Positions 1 to 7,778 of a DNA stretch of 64,000 bases are shown here, one piece after another. Origin of the DNA: a virus; IMG/VR virus record IMGVR_UViG_3300025093_000019, positions 1-64,000 of that record. One strand, written 5' to 3'. A program made the translations under genes and the position numbers. The notes beneath the pieces are model-generated. The model saw only the letters and a list, made by a program, of their open reading frames with translations, searched no databases and was not told the origin of the DNA. How positions within the stretch are numbered: the first letter of the stretch is position 1; every line of letters starts with the position of its first letter.

Positions 1-701
1 GATCTATACTTACTGAGATATCAAATCATGCTTGGTTTGCAGAAATAGAAAAGCCAAATCAAACAGATCCTGAATTTATTACATATGATATAAGCTGCAA
101 TGAAGATTTCGCACTTCATGCAAAGTACTATGATTGGGAGAGAATATTTCAATTTTTTGTTGATCACCCAATTGCCAAAGCAACTCTTGCAACTAAGATA
201 ATACCGGTGAATTTCCTAAGCTTTAACCCAAATAGAAAAGTTAGGATTCGATTTAGTCTAATGCCTCAAAAGATAAAAGATATATTAGAACCAAACACTC
301 CGGATATTATTGATAGGATTAAAGCAATCGATGCATTTATAGAGGCAGGGTACGACGTACATGTTAATTTTAGTCCTGTTGTTATTTATGATGGATGGCA
401 AGAAGACTACAAAGAACTATTCATGATGCTAGATGATTATATCGATGACATGAATAAAGAAATAGTAAAAGCTGAGGTAATATTTCTTACTCATAATGAG
501 GACAAGCATTGGTATAACATGACCAATAATATACCAGGTGAAGATCTATTATGGACACCTGAAATCCAAGAGCTTAAACAGTCTCAATACGGAGGAGAAA
601 ACATTAGATACGAAAGAAAGGTAAAGGCTGAGAAAATTAAAGAGTTCATAGAACTACATGATCAGATTATACCGTGGAATACAATACGTTACATTTTTTA
701 A
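1..701 (+). CDS. Spore photoproduct lyase-like radical SAM protein, C-terminal part (5' end outside window)
   Basis: The reading frame is open from base 3 and ends at TAA 699-701; the internal ATG/GTG codons are not the true start. The visible 232 residues resemble the C-terminal half of the SplB family: a 'CNEDFALHAKYYDWE' stretch, then 'FNPNRKVRIRFSLMP', an 'EPNTPDIIDRIKAIDAF' helix, and 'AGYDVHVNFSPVVIYDGW' followed by 'DYKELF'. This is the arrangement in spore photoproduct lyases, which repair UV-induced thymine lesions with a radical SAM mechanism. The CxxxCxxC iron-sulfur motif would lie upstream of the window and cannot be checked. A related radical SAM enzyme with another substrate is possible. 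Family call fairly secure, substrate not. Confidence 0.7.
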   Translation, partial: SILTEISNHAWFAEIEKPNQTDPEFITYDISCNEDFALHAKYYDWERIFQFFVDHPIAKATLATKIIPVNFLSFNPNRKVRIRFSLMPQKIKDILEPNTPDIIDRIKAIDAFIEAGYDVHVNFSPVVIYDGWQEDYKELFMMLDDYIDDMNKEIVKAEVIFLTHNEDKHWYNMTNNIPGEDLLWTPEIQELKQSQYGGENIRYERKVKAEKIKEFIELHDQIIPWNTIRYIF

Positions 702-711
702 AAACAGAGAT

Positions 712-1284
712 ATGGGATTTGATGTATATGGTGTTAACCCAAAAAGAAACACCGAGAAAAAGCCAATTTTATTGAAAGAATATTTTGATCTAAATGAAGA
801 AGAGAGAGAAAAATACATAGAGGAATCTAGAAAATTTGAAAAGGAAAATCCTGGAGAATACTTTAGAAACAATGTATGGTGGTGGAGGCCATTATGGGAT
901 TATGTTTGTCATGTATGCCAGGATGTTATGAGTGAAGAAGATGTTCGAGCAGGACACTACAATGATGGAATCATCATTAACGCAGAAACATGCGATGCAA
1001 TGCTTGAGAAGCTTATGGTAGAACTCGCTACTGATGGACATATAAACTTTGAAAATCAGTACAAGGTTGAACAAGAGAATGCACCATTAATAGATTGTGA
1101 TCTTTGTGAAGGTACAGGTAAAAGAAAGCCTGCACCGAACATTGGAGCAGGAGATGTTCACTGCAACAAATGCGATGGAAAAGGTCAGACAAAACCTTGG
1201 TCATCTAATTATCCTTTTAGCGTGGAAAACGTAGAGGAGTTTGTATCTTTTCTTTCTGAATGTGGAGGAATGCAAATTTGTTAA
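712..1284 (+). CDS. Hypothetical protein with DnaJ-type zinc-binding motifs
   Basis: This 190-residue protein starts at ATG 712 (MGFDVYGVNPK), 10 bases after the preceding stop. An in-frame ATG at 658 would overlap the upstream gene by 44 bases and is less likely. The middle has a Trp-rich 'GEYFRNNVWWWRPLW' stretch. The C-terminal part has two CxxCxGxG motifs (CDLCEGTG and CNKCDGKG) about 30 residues apart, the pattern of the DnaJ central zinc domain, so it probably binds one zinc. No J-domain is present, so it is not a DnaJ chaperone. Proteins of this N-terminal type occur in environmental phages without known function, as far as I recall. It lies in a run of small same-strand genes. Confidence 0.75.
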   Translation: MGFDVYGVNPKRNTEKKPILLKEYFDLNEEEREKYIEESRKFEKENPGEYFRNNVWWWRPLWDYVCHVCQDVMSEEDVRAGHYNDGIIINAETCDAMLEKLMVELATDGHINFENQYKVEQENAPLIDCDLCEGTGKRKPAPNIGAGDVHCNKCDGKGQTKPWSSNYPFSVENVEEFVSFLSECGGMQIC

Positions 1285-1285
1285 G

Positions 1286-1444
1286 ATGAAAGAAGTTGTA
1301 ATAATATCGTGGGTGGTTGCTGGCATAGTGGCCGCCTGCGTTTACATAAATAAAGCGTATGAAGCCTGGACGAAAAAAAGGAGTAAAGAACAAGAACACG
1401 ACAAAGATCATCAAGATCCACAAAGAAAAAATGAAAAAGCTTAG
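1286..1444 (+). CDS. Small single-span membrane protein
   Basis: This 52-residue protein starts at ATG 1286, two bases after the stop of the previous gene. An upstream in-frame ATG at 1241 lies inside the previous gene and is rejected. One hydrophobic segment (residues about 4-20) is followed by a highly charged tail rich in Lys, Asp, Glu and Gln. The topology suggests an inner-membrane protein with a cytoplasmic tail. Function unknown. The tight spacing supports co-translation with its neighbours. Confidence 0.6.
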   Translation: MKEVVIISWVVAGIVAACVYINKAYEAWTKKRSKEQEHDKDHQDPQRKNEKA

Positions 1445-1446
1445 GG

Positions 1447-1662
1447 ATGAAAGAACCAAATAAATTGCCTTTATGGATATCATGGTTAATGGTAGTTTCA
1501 TTAATGCTGTTCATATATTTTATCGTTAAATTTGAGGTGCAAAAAAAGCATAGAAAGCACCAAGAAAGACTAATTAAAAACTTTTCAAGAATGTCTGATA
1601 GCAAAGAGATCCAGGATGCTTATGAAGAGCTTCATCCTGTAAACCAAAACAAAGATGAGTAA
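1447..1662 (+). CDS. Small single-span membrane protein
   Basis: This 71-residue protein has one transmembrane segment (residues about 8-27, LPLWISWLMVVSLMLFIYFI), then a basic His/Lys-rich stretch and an acidic end. It starts two bases after the preceding stop and overlaps the next start by 8 bases. It shares its layout (short N-terminus, one span, charged tail) with the gene before it, so the two may be diverged relatives or partners. No functional assignment. Confidence 0.65.
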   Translation: MKEPNKLPLWISWLMVVSLMLFIYFIVKFEVQKKHRKHQERLIKNFSRMSDSKEIQDAYEELHPVNQNKDE

Positions 1663-1831
1663 AGAAGAATTAAAACAACAACTGATTGAAGAAGTTGTAA
1701 AGGATATAAAGTATTCTTTAGAAATGGGATGGGAAGAAGCAATAGAAGAATTACTTTCTTTCACACCTATTGAAAATCTTATTGGATACTTACCTGAAGA
1801 AAGTTGGGAAAAGTATAAACCTTTAAACTAA
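1655..1831 (+). CDS. Small acidic hypothetical protein
   Basis: This is a 58-residue gene from ATG 1655 to TAA 1829-1831. The sequence runs MSKEELKQQLIEEVVKDIKY and ends EESWEKYKPLN; it is acidic and predicted mainly helical. The start is preceded by AAACAAAG, the same context as the starts at 1839 and 2112, which supports it as a real gene. It overlaps the end of the upstream gene by 8 bases. Function unknown. Confidence 0.65.
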   Translation: MSKEELKQQLIEEVVKDIKYSLEMGWEEAIEELLSFTPIENLIGYLPEESWEKYKPLN

Positions 1832-1838
1832 AACAAAG

Positions 1839-2096
1839 ATGAAAAAGTTATTATACGGAATGGGGGCACTTACTTGGATAGTAATAAACCTAACAATTAT
1901 TTATGGAATAGGAAGAGGAGCTGCTTGGCTTATAACACAGTCACTTGGTAGTTTTTTACTATATCTAGCATTAGGGTTAGGTGGATTATTGCTGCTTATT
2001 GTACTAAGTCTTTTGTCTATAGGACTTATAGGCAGCCTATTTGACGACCATGATAAATGGACAGAAAGACTTGAGAGATGGTTTCCCTTTATGTAA
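1839..2096 (+). CDS. Small membrane protein with two hydrophobic segments
   Basis: This 85-residue protein has two strongly hydrophobic segments (about residues 6-35, with Gly-Arg-Gly, and 38-66, rich in Leu and Gly) and an acidic/basic C-terminus with three aromatic residues near the end. It is probably an inner-membrane protein. Two spans and small size would fit a holin-like protein, but it is far from the lysis genes at 52.7-54.9 kb, so that is not proposed. The start has the AAACAAAG context shared with its neighbours. Confidence 0.65.
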   Translation: MKKLLYGMGALTWIVINLTIIYGIGRGAAWLITQSLGSFLLYLALGLGGLLLLIVLSLLSIGLIGSLFDDHDKWTERLERWFPFM

Positions 2097-2111
2097 TAAA
2101 ACAAAACAAAG

Positions 2112-2423
2112 ATGGCAAAGAAAAGATTAAAGCATAGGTCATTAAATGTAAGTGATGGAACAATGATATCGTTATGTGAAACATGCGTTCATATGCCTCA
2201 AGGATCTGTTCCTCAAAATAATTTTCAAAAGGATGGAGGACATCCGGAGCAGCCGCATATGTATTGTTCTAAGAAAGCATTTTTTCCAGATATCAACTAT
2301 GATAATGATGGTGTACCTTTTTATGACGTGGCAAAGTGTGATGGGTACGATAGATACAATCCTCCTGGAACAAATAAGAAGCCAACACAGAAGCCAAGAA
2401 TAACTAGAGCAAATGAAACTTAA
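2112..2423 (+). CDS. Small Cys-containing, probably zinc-binding protein
   Basis: This 103-residue soluble protein has Cys in a CETC pair (residues about 22-25), another Cys near residue 53 and one in 'KCDGYD', with His nearby. A CxxC...C...C arrangement suggests a structural metal site. The basic C-terminal tail (KKPTQKPRITR) could contact nucleic acid. Its start has the AAACAAAG leader; its end overlaps the next gene by 11 bases. Not recognised as a named family. Confidence 0.6.
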   Translation: MAKKRLKHRSLNVSDGTMISLCETCVHMPQGSVPQNNFQKDGGHPEQPHMYCSKKAFFPDINYDNDGVPFYDVAKCDGYDRYNPPGTNKKPTQKPRITRANET

Positions 2424-2739
2424 AGGAGTTAAAAGAGTACTGATTAAGCATTATGTATTTGCTACATCAGTAGAAGATTTTGCAGAATTTACAGGACTGC
2501 AACCAAAAAATGGATTTAACCATGTAAAGAGTGACAAAGAGCGTTTTATATGGGTTGAAGTAGTTGAAGACATCAAAAAAGCAGAAAAGAAATATCCATC
2601 TCAAGTAAAGTGGAGATCTTCAATGACAGAAAAGTTCATTAAAGAAAATAGTGATAGCTATTTACAATCAATAAACTTATTCTGCGGAAAAGAAATGGAC
2701 ATGAATAGCATTCCAGAAAGCTTAAAACAATATCTATAA
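2413..2739 (+). CDS. Hypothetical protein, last gene of the left rightward cluster
   Basis: This 108-residue soluble protein of mixed charge (MKLKGVKRVLIKHYVFATSV at the start) has no recognisable motif. It overlaps the end of the preceding gene by 11 bases, which suggests translational coupling. It is followed within 7 bases by the terminator hairpin, so it is the last gene of the unit. Function unknown. Confidence 0.65.
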   Translation: MKLKGVKRVLIKHYVFATSVEDFAEFTGLQPKNGFNHVKSDKERFIWVEVVEDIKKAEKKYPSQVKWRSSMTEKFIKENSDSYLQSINLFCGKEMDMNSIPESLKQYL

Positions 2740-2745
2740 AACACA

Positions 2746-2774
2746 AAAGGCCGTCTAGTAATAGCTCGGCCTTT
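2746..2774. terminator. Bidirectional intrinsic terminator between converging units
   Basis: AAAGGCCG (2746-2753) and CGGCCTTT (2767-2774) form a perfect 8-bp inverted repeat around a 13-nt loop. A or T runs lie at the outer ends on both strands. It sits just after the rightward gene ending at 2739 and 56 bases beyond the end of the leftward operon at 2830, so it can stop transcription from both sides. Confidence 0.8.
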
Positions 2775-2829
2775 AATGTTTTTACGCTCTCTTTCGAGAA
2801 GAATTCAACACTACAATATAGTGATTAAT

Positions 2830-3537
2830 TTATAATTCTCCTCTATAAGATACACTAAATTTTAGTGTTATATCTTCTCCTGTAGGAGTATTCGCAATAA
2901 GAAGAGTTATGTCTCCATTTGTGTCTATAGCAATAGTCCATGCACCATTGTTTGCAAAAGAAGTTATAGTAGATGTTTGCTCCCAATATACAGTGAAATA
3001 ACTTTTTACACTTGGTCTTGCTCCTACAGGTAAATTTCCTATTGGATCATCTGAATATGCACCTGTTAAGAATGCTTTAGTAATATCACCTCTGAACATT
3101 ACATGCTCTCCTGAAAGACAATACTCTAAAGTTCCAGCCCAACCATTAGTAGCACCAATAGCAAACCAAGAAGTGAAATCTCCACCTGTACCAGGAATAC
3201 CTTGCGGTCCCTGCGGCCCCTGTGGTCCGGCAGGCCCTTGAGGGCCAATTGGACCTTGAGTACCTGGTGTTCCTTGAGGTCCAGCTGGTCCAGCCGGTCC
3301 TTGTGGACCTTGGCTTCCTGTCGATCCATCACCACATGGCCCTTCAGGTCCTTGAAGATTTACCCATGGTCCCCATGATCCATCAGGATTTCTAAACCTA
3401 ATTTGAGTTCCATTCCATTCATGTTCTGGAACATCGCCAACCCCTCCTTGAGGTCCTTGTGGGCCTGTAGGCCCCATTGGTCCCTGTATAGGTTCAGGGC
3501 AATTACATTTATTCTTTTTACAACTTGGACAAGACAT
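2830..3537 (-). CDS. Collagen-like virion protein, probable fibre or head decoration
   Basis: This 235-residue protein is the last gene of the leftward operon. A short Cys-rich head (MSCPSCKKNKCNCPEP) is followed by a G-x-y triplet repeat (GPMGPTGPQGPQ...), an interruption, and a second block of roughly 17 triplets up to about residue 115. The remaining ~120 residues are a non-repetitive, probably beta-rich C-terminal domain. Collagen-like triplets form trimeric rods in phage fibres, and the C-terminal domain would be the trimerised tip or receptor-binding part. It follows a tail-collar fibre gene, which supports a place in the adhesin set. The Cys-rich N-terminus is unusual. Confidence 0.8.
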   Translation of the reverse strand: MSCPSCKKNKCNCPEPIQGPMGPTGPQGPQGGVGDVPEHEWNGTQIRFRNPDGSWGPWVNLQGPEGPCGDGSTGSQGPQGPAGPAGPQGTPGTQGPIGPQGPAGPQGPQGPQGIPGTGGDFTSWFAIGATNGWAGTLEYCLSGEHVMFRGDITKAFLTGAYSDDPIGNLPVGARPSVKSYFTVYWEQTSTITSFANNGAWTIAIDTNGDITLLIANTPTGEDITLKFSVSYRGEL

Positions 3538-3549
3538 GCTTTCTATTTT

Positions 3550-4518
3550 TTAATTCATTACTTTCATCATCCATGGGAACGCAACAAAGTCTGGTCTGTT
3601 CTCATGAGCTTCACTTGCAGGAGTACCTGATACTGGATCAATTGTAGTAGTTGCTGTAGATCCTGCGTGATTGTGATCACCATTTGGTTGAATAGTTTCC
3701 ATCGCATCGGTATCACCTGTACTTGGACTACTATCAACACTTCTAAAGGAAATTACACCATTAGCAGTACCAGCATCTTTTAATTCTATTGCATCATGAG
3801 AGTGCTGACCATCAGTTACAATATTCAATGATGTTGATGCCGTGTGAGTGTGAGCAGGAACAGCAGTTTGAGCGTCTGTAAGAGTAACACTATTAGCACC
3901 AGCACCTGAACCAATATTTTGGTATTCAGGATCTCCATCATCAAAACCAGCAACAAATTTCTTTCTAAGATCCGGAAGACTAAAGTTCACCCCCGAACCA
4001 CCATAGTTATACCCAATAACTGCAAATAGATCCGGATACAATGTATTATCTAAAGTCTGTCCTTCACACTTCAACCATTTAGCATTTGGAGGAGTTGATA
4101 CAGGATACAAGATCATACTTCCTATAGGCATATTTTCCGTTGCCGCATTTTCTATATTTACAATGTCCCCTTGAATATTAGTTATATCACCTTGAATACT
4201 TGTTATTGTATTCTGAATGATATCAATTGTATTCTGAAAATAAGTAGTAACAGTGTCAAGTGCAGTCTTGATCATTGATGGTCTAACATACAACGCAAAG
4301 CCATTTGCATTATTGTCAATACCATTATCATATTCATTTTGAGTTGCAGTCTCTACAAGACCTTGTTGTGTTTCTGTTGCTGTATCAGATACCTCTACTT
4401 TAAATGTTACTGAATCAGCAAAGTTTCTCATCACCTGTTCCGTCGGCTCATCCTGCGAAAGGAATCGCTCTGTATTCACGGTTGGTGTAAAAAAGTAATT
4501 TCTACTTTGGATAGCCAT
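3550..4518 (-). CDS. Tail fibre with phage tail collar domain
   Basis: This 322-residue protein has an N-terminal attachment region, a short coiled-coil-like stretch of ITSIQGDITNIQGDI repeats (about residues 100-125), and then a phage tail collar domain: 'MPIGSMILYP', 'WLKCEGQTLDNTLYPDLFAVIG' as two elements, and 'FSLPDLRKKFVAG'. The rest is rich in His-x-His pairs (AHTHTA, QHSHD, DHNHAG) as in long tail fibres, where such histidines bind metal along the fibre axis. The C-terminus (NRPDFVAFPWMMKV) matches the usual ending of tail collar fibres. Probably a trimeric receptor-binding fibre. It lies between the collagen-like gene and other tail genes. Confidence 0.85.
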   Translation of the reverse strand: MAIQSRNYFFTPTVNTERFLSQDEPTEQVMRNFADSVTFKVEVSDTATETQQGLVETATQNEYDNGIDNNANGFALYVRPSMIKTALDTVTTYFQNTIDIIQNTITSIQGDITNIQGDIVNIENAATENMPIGSMILYPVSTPPNAKWLKCEGQTLDNTLYPDLFAVIGYNYGGSGVNFSLPDLRKKFVAGFDDGDPEYQNIGSGAGANSVTLTDAQTAVPAHTHTASTSLNIVTDGQHSHDAIELKDAGTANGVISFRSVDSSPSTGDTDAMETIQPNGDHNHAGSTATTTIDPVSGTPASEAHENRPDFVAFPWMMKVMN

Positions 4519-4520
4519 GA

Positions 4521-4973
4521 CTAAACAATTTTAAATGGTGGAATACAATCATCATTATTTTCGATACGCATATAGTCGATTCCCTTCCCTATACTTGTAC
4601 CTAATCCAAATACACTGGATAATATACCCTTCATATCAATGCCGTGTTTGCATTTAAAATATTCAGTCATACACTCAAAGCCAAACTGGTCCCAAATCTC
4701 TTTCATAGTAGGAAGCTTGTCTGGACAATCAGTAGCTGTCTCCGGATATATATTCTTTAGCTTTAATTGCTGCTCGTAAAAAGCAATTTGACCATACACA
4801 AACATGTACCACAGATCATTCATCATATCATATGACTCAGTGGCACCATCTTGATTCCCAAATACTTCATAGTTCTCAGCATTACACATAAGATCAGAAA
4901 GCATAGGGTATATCTTGTCCCAATAGTTCTGGAACAAGACATCATTTATTGTTATTTCTTCACAACAGGTCAT
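4521..4973 (-). CDS. Hypothetical protein in the distal tail/adhesin set
   Basis: This 150-residue Cys-rich, acidic protein starts at MTCCEEIT (ATG 4973), two bases after the stop of the propeller gene. An in-frame start at 4991 would overlap that gene and is less likely. It is mostly helical with many Cys (TCC, CNAE, DCPD, ECMTEYFKCKHG, DDCIPP). The C-terminal part of the neighbouring 803-residue protein has a similar aromatic/Cys-rich helical character, so the two may be related or assemble together. No family recognised. Confidence 0.6.
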   Translation of the reverse strand: MTCCEEITINDVLFQNYWDKIYPMLSDLMCNAENYEVFGNQDGATESYDMMNDLWYMFVYGQIAFYEQQLKLKNIYPETATDCPDKLPTMKEIWDQFGFECMTEYFKCKHGIDMKGILSSVFGLGTSIGKGIDYMRIENNDDCIPPFKIV

Positions 4974-4975
4974 AA

Positions 4976-7387
4976 TTAACAGCTTGAGCAATCACCTCTA
5001 TTAGTCGCAGTGTTCTTCTGCTCCGGACATAGGCAACCGCAGTCCATAATAATATCATGAATCTTAGCAAGGATTGCACATGCATCATGTAAGAAACACA
5101 TGTGATCATCCTGAACTAATTTAGATCCAACAGTGTACAGTTTGTTTCTATAAGCCATTCCAAGATATGTCATATACAATGGAACCAACTTATTAAGAGT
5201 CATTCGTGCAAACTCACGATGTTCTTCTGGTGATCCATCACAACGCTTGCAACAAGGATCTGAACAAGAGCACATTATCTTATCCATAAGGATGTGATAA
5301 CACTCTTGAAGAGCACATGTTTCAAATGCAGAAAAGCTATGAACAACTTCACCTGTTTCAGGATCCTTCATCTCAAAGATGTAAATACCATCTCCAGGTA
5401 ATTCAAATTCAAATGTATTGTCTTGAGACACATCCCATAATACATCATCAATAACAACGTCTTCCGGTGCTCCGCATTCCAATGGTTTTACAGATACCAA
5501 ATATTCTTCTACTTCGCACACTGGAGGACGATGTACATGCCAATTGTTGCATGAGTCTTTGTAAATATCAAAAGGCTCACACACATCAAAGCAAAGGATA
5601 CGCTTGGTGTTGCATCCCGGTAGGCAAACTTCTGCACAATATTTACCAGGAGGAAGACCAGGAACATTGATAATAATAGCATCAAGCTCAGTGTCATTTG
5701 CAACACTATAATCAACAGTAAATACCACTTCTTGAGTGACTTGGTTTACAACTTGGAATGTTATCACTGTTGGGTAAGCAGCAGGATCTATAGTTCCACC
5801 AAGATCAAAAGAGATTACTTCACCAGGTTTAATGCAATCAGGAGCACATGAAGGACCTGTTATGCATATATTGAAATGCGGACAAGCAGGAACTGCTACA
5901 GCACTAAAACAAATATCACACGATATTGTTCCGCATGGTCCAGTAACCTGAAGTTCACATGTTCCTTGTTCAGCTAAAGTAGGAGTGTATTCCAAATCAA
6001 TAACTCCGGAGCCTCCTGCCGGTACATTAATTGGAGAAGAAGAAATGATTGAAAGCCCTGTTGTCGTGCACGATCCTAAAGCAAAGCTAAAGTCATGTGC
6101 ATCTGATCCTGTATTTACGACAGTAACTTGAAACTGGGTAGTGTCTCCAACTAATGTTAAAGGAAGTTCTACCGGACATGTCTCAAGCTCAAAACTTGCA
6201 CAATCTGAACCAACTAATGTAAAAGAATTGACAATCCACTCCGGAGCATTAACACCACAAGATTCTTGAAGAGTAACAGTATAACATCCTGTTAATCCAA
6301 TTGGAACTTCCCCTGTACTTGTAGCACTCATGTTTATTACCTGTCCTATAGCAGTGCTTAAATCAACACCAACTCCATCTTGGACATCCAACAATACTGG
6401 ATCTACTAAAGGATCACAAGGATCTAATCTATAACAATCAAGAGGAGCAGGCTCTTCTGTCCAAATAGACAAAGGAATACTGAGTGCTTCAGACACACTA
6501 TGATTTGGACCACCATCAGTTGTTACATCTATCTGACTAGGAGTAAATGAAATATATCCATTTAAAGGATCATAAAAATGTGCAGCGTCAAGACTAGCTC
6601 CTGATGGGTTTGGTCCTTCTATAAATGTCCATGTAGATCCAGAATCAGTAGATCTTAAAAACTGTTCTCTCGTACCTGTAACCCACATGTTCACTCCATC
6701 TGGCCTCCAAGTTAAGTGATTTAATAGGTCAAGATCAGGATCTGGAGATGAATGAACTATTGGAAAAGTTGTACCTCCATCGGTACTCTTATATATATTG
6801 TTTGCTCCAATAGCTACAATTATCTGTTCATTATCAGAAATGTAGATACCTCCAATTCCACCTTGAAGTCCTGTATATAATAAGGTCCATGAGGATCCAC
6901 CATCTGTAGTTTTCCATACTTCAGATTGAAGTGCACCGAGTTTAGTAACACCTACAACACCAATTAAATCATTTATGAAATGTATTGAACTTGCATCTGC
7001 ATTTAGATCTTCTACACCTCCTGGTGTGGCGTATCCAACAATATTATAGTTATCACCACCATCAACCGATTTAAAAATAGCACCACCCTTTTTTCCCGTT
7101 ACATACGAAATTTGATTATCAACAATCCATATTTCAGGATATTCATCATCGTAAGCAGTTGCATAGTTACCTCCTGCTGCTGTCCAAGTTGCACCAGCAT
7201 CAATTGATTTGTAAATTTGATTGTTTCTACCAACAGCAATCACTTTATCTGGATCCTGTGGAAAAGCCATTACATCTAAAAAACCATCAATTGCTGCTGC
7301 AACAGAAACATCAATCCAGGGAAGCGTAAAATTATCTAATCTTCTAACTTCTCCTGCGGATCTAGTAGTATAATACGTTCTTATCAT
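4976..7387 (-). CDS. Virion adhesin with Asp-box beta-propeller
   Basis: In this 803-residue protein the first ~310 residues contain repeated Asp-box (BNR) motifs: IYKSIDAGATW, IFKSVDGGDNY, VWKTTDGGSSW, IYKSTDGGTTF and FLRSTDSGSTW, plus a degenerate sixth (DVTTDGG). They are spaced about 40-50 residues apart, as in sialidase/YCF48-like propellers. A stretch rich in Cys and Pro follows, with an Ig-like/CARDB-like segment (FQVTVVNTGSDAHDF, residues about 415-500), more beta domains and a Cys-rich helical C-terminus with CSCSDPCCKRC. No catalytic sialidase residues were identified, so carbohydrate binding is likelier than hydrolysis. Its place among tail fibre genes suggests receptor recognition. 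Confidence 0.75.
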   Translation of the reverse strand: MIRTYYTTRSAGEVRRLDNFTLPWIDVSVAAAIDGFLDVMAFPQDPDKVIAVGRNNQIYKSIDAGATWTAAGGNYATAYDDEYPEIWIVDNQISYVTGKKGGAIFKSVDGGDNYNIVGYATPGGVEDLNADASSIHFINDLIGVVGVTKLGALQSEVWKTTDGGSSWTLLYTGLQGGIGGIYISDNEQIIVAIGANNIYKSTDGGTTFPIVHSSPDPDLDLLNHLTWRPDGVNMWVTGTREQFLRSTDSGSTWTFIEGPNPSGASLDAAHFYDPLNGYISFTPSQIDVTTDGGPNHSVSEALSIPLSIWTEEPAPLDCYRLDPCDPLVDPVLLDVQDGVGVDLSTAIGQVINMSATSTGEVPIGLTGCYTVTLQESCGVNAPEWIVNSFTLVGSDCASFELETCPVELPLTLVGDTTQFQVTVVNTGSDAHDFSFALGSCTTTGLSIISSSPINVPAGGSGVIDLEYTPTLAEQGTCELQVTGPCGTISCDICFSAVAVPACPHFNICITGPSCAPDCIKPGEVISFDLGGTIDPAAYPTVITFQVVNQVTQEVVFTVDYSVANDTELDAIIINVPGLPPGKYCAEVCLPGCNTKRILCFDVCEPFDIYKDSCNNWHVHRPPVCEVEEYLVSVKPLECGAPEDVVIDDVLWDVSQDNTFEFELPGDGIYIFEMKDPETGEVVHSFSAFETCALQECYHILMDKIMCSCSDPCCKRCDGSPEEHREFARMTLNKLVPLYMTYLGMAYRNKLYTVGSKLVQDDHMCFLHDACAILAKIHDIIMDCGCLCPEQKNTATNRGDCSSC

Positions 7388-7389
7388 GT

Positions 7390-7767
7390 CTAATTACAAT
7401 TTGCATTAATATCGCATGTGGTAATCGGATCATTACAAAGAATCCGTATTGTCACATTATTATAGGTACAACTTCCATCATCGATAGTCGCACAAGGGTT
7501 ATAGTTACACGCTACAGGATCTGTACATCCTTCTAGTGTACCATCAGCACAATCAGTACAGCTGCTAAATATTGGACCTACATGAGTAATATTCTCTGTA
7601 GGTCCAGAATATTGAGTATCATCAGTGATTAGAGTAACTTGAAAACAAACGCCAGGATACTCCTGAGTTTGGAAATAGCTACCTAATCCAAGCCCGGAAG
7701 CAGCAAGATCACTTAATGTATAAATGATTTGTGTTCCCGAGCAATCTGTTATTTGATAAATTATCAT
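7390..7767 (-). CDS. Small Cys-rich virion-associated protein with a GCTDP repeat
   Basis: This 125-residue protein has an N-terminal half that looks beta-rich. Near residue 80 it carries GCTDPVACNY followed by NPCATIDDGSC, one copy of the 'GCTDP.A.NY.p.A..dDGSC' repeat familiar from secreted proteins of Bacteroidota, where it is often found in tandem. Cys pairs suggest disulfides, so the protein probably works outside the cytoplasm, in the particle or at the host surface. It is 2 bases from the adhesin gene and 11 from the giant gene. Confidence 0.65.
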   Translation of the reverse strand: MIIYQITDCSGTQIIYTLSDLAASGLGLGSYFQTQEYPGVCFQVTLITDDTQYSGPTENITHVGPIFSSCTDCADGTLEGCTDPVACNYNPCATIDDGSCTYNNVTIRILCNDPITTCDINANCN

Positions 7768-7778
7768 ATCACATTTCT

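Noticed and set aside
3190-3520. Short regular DNA repeats that could look like a CRISPR array
   Set aside because: The period is 9 bases and reflects Gly-x-y codons of the collagen-like protein. There are no spacers.
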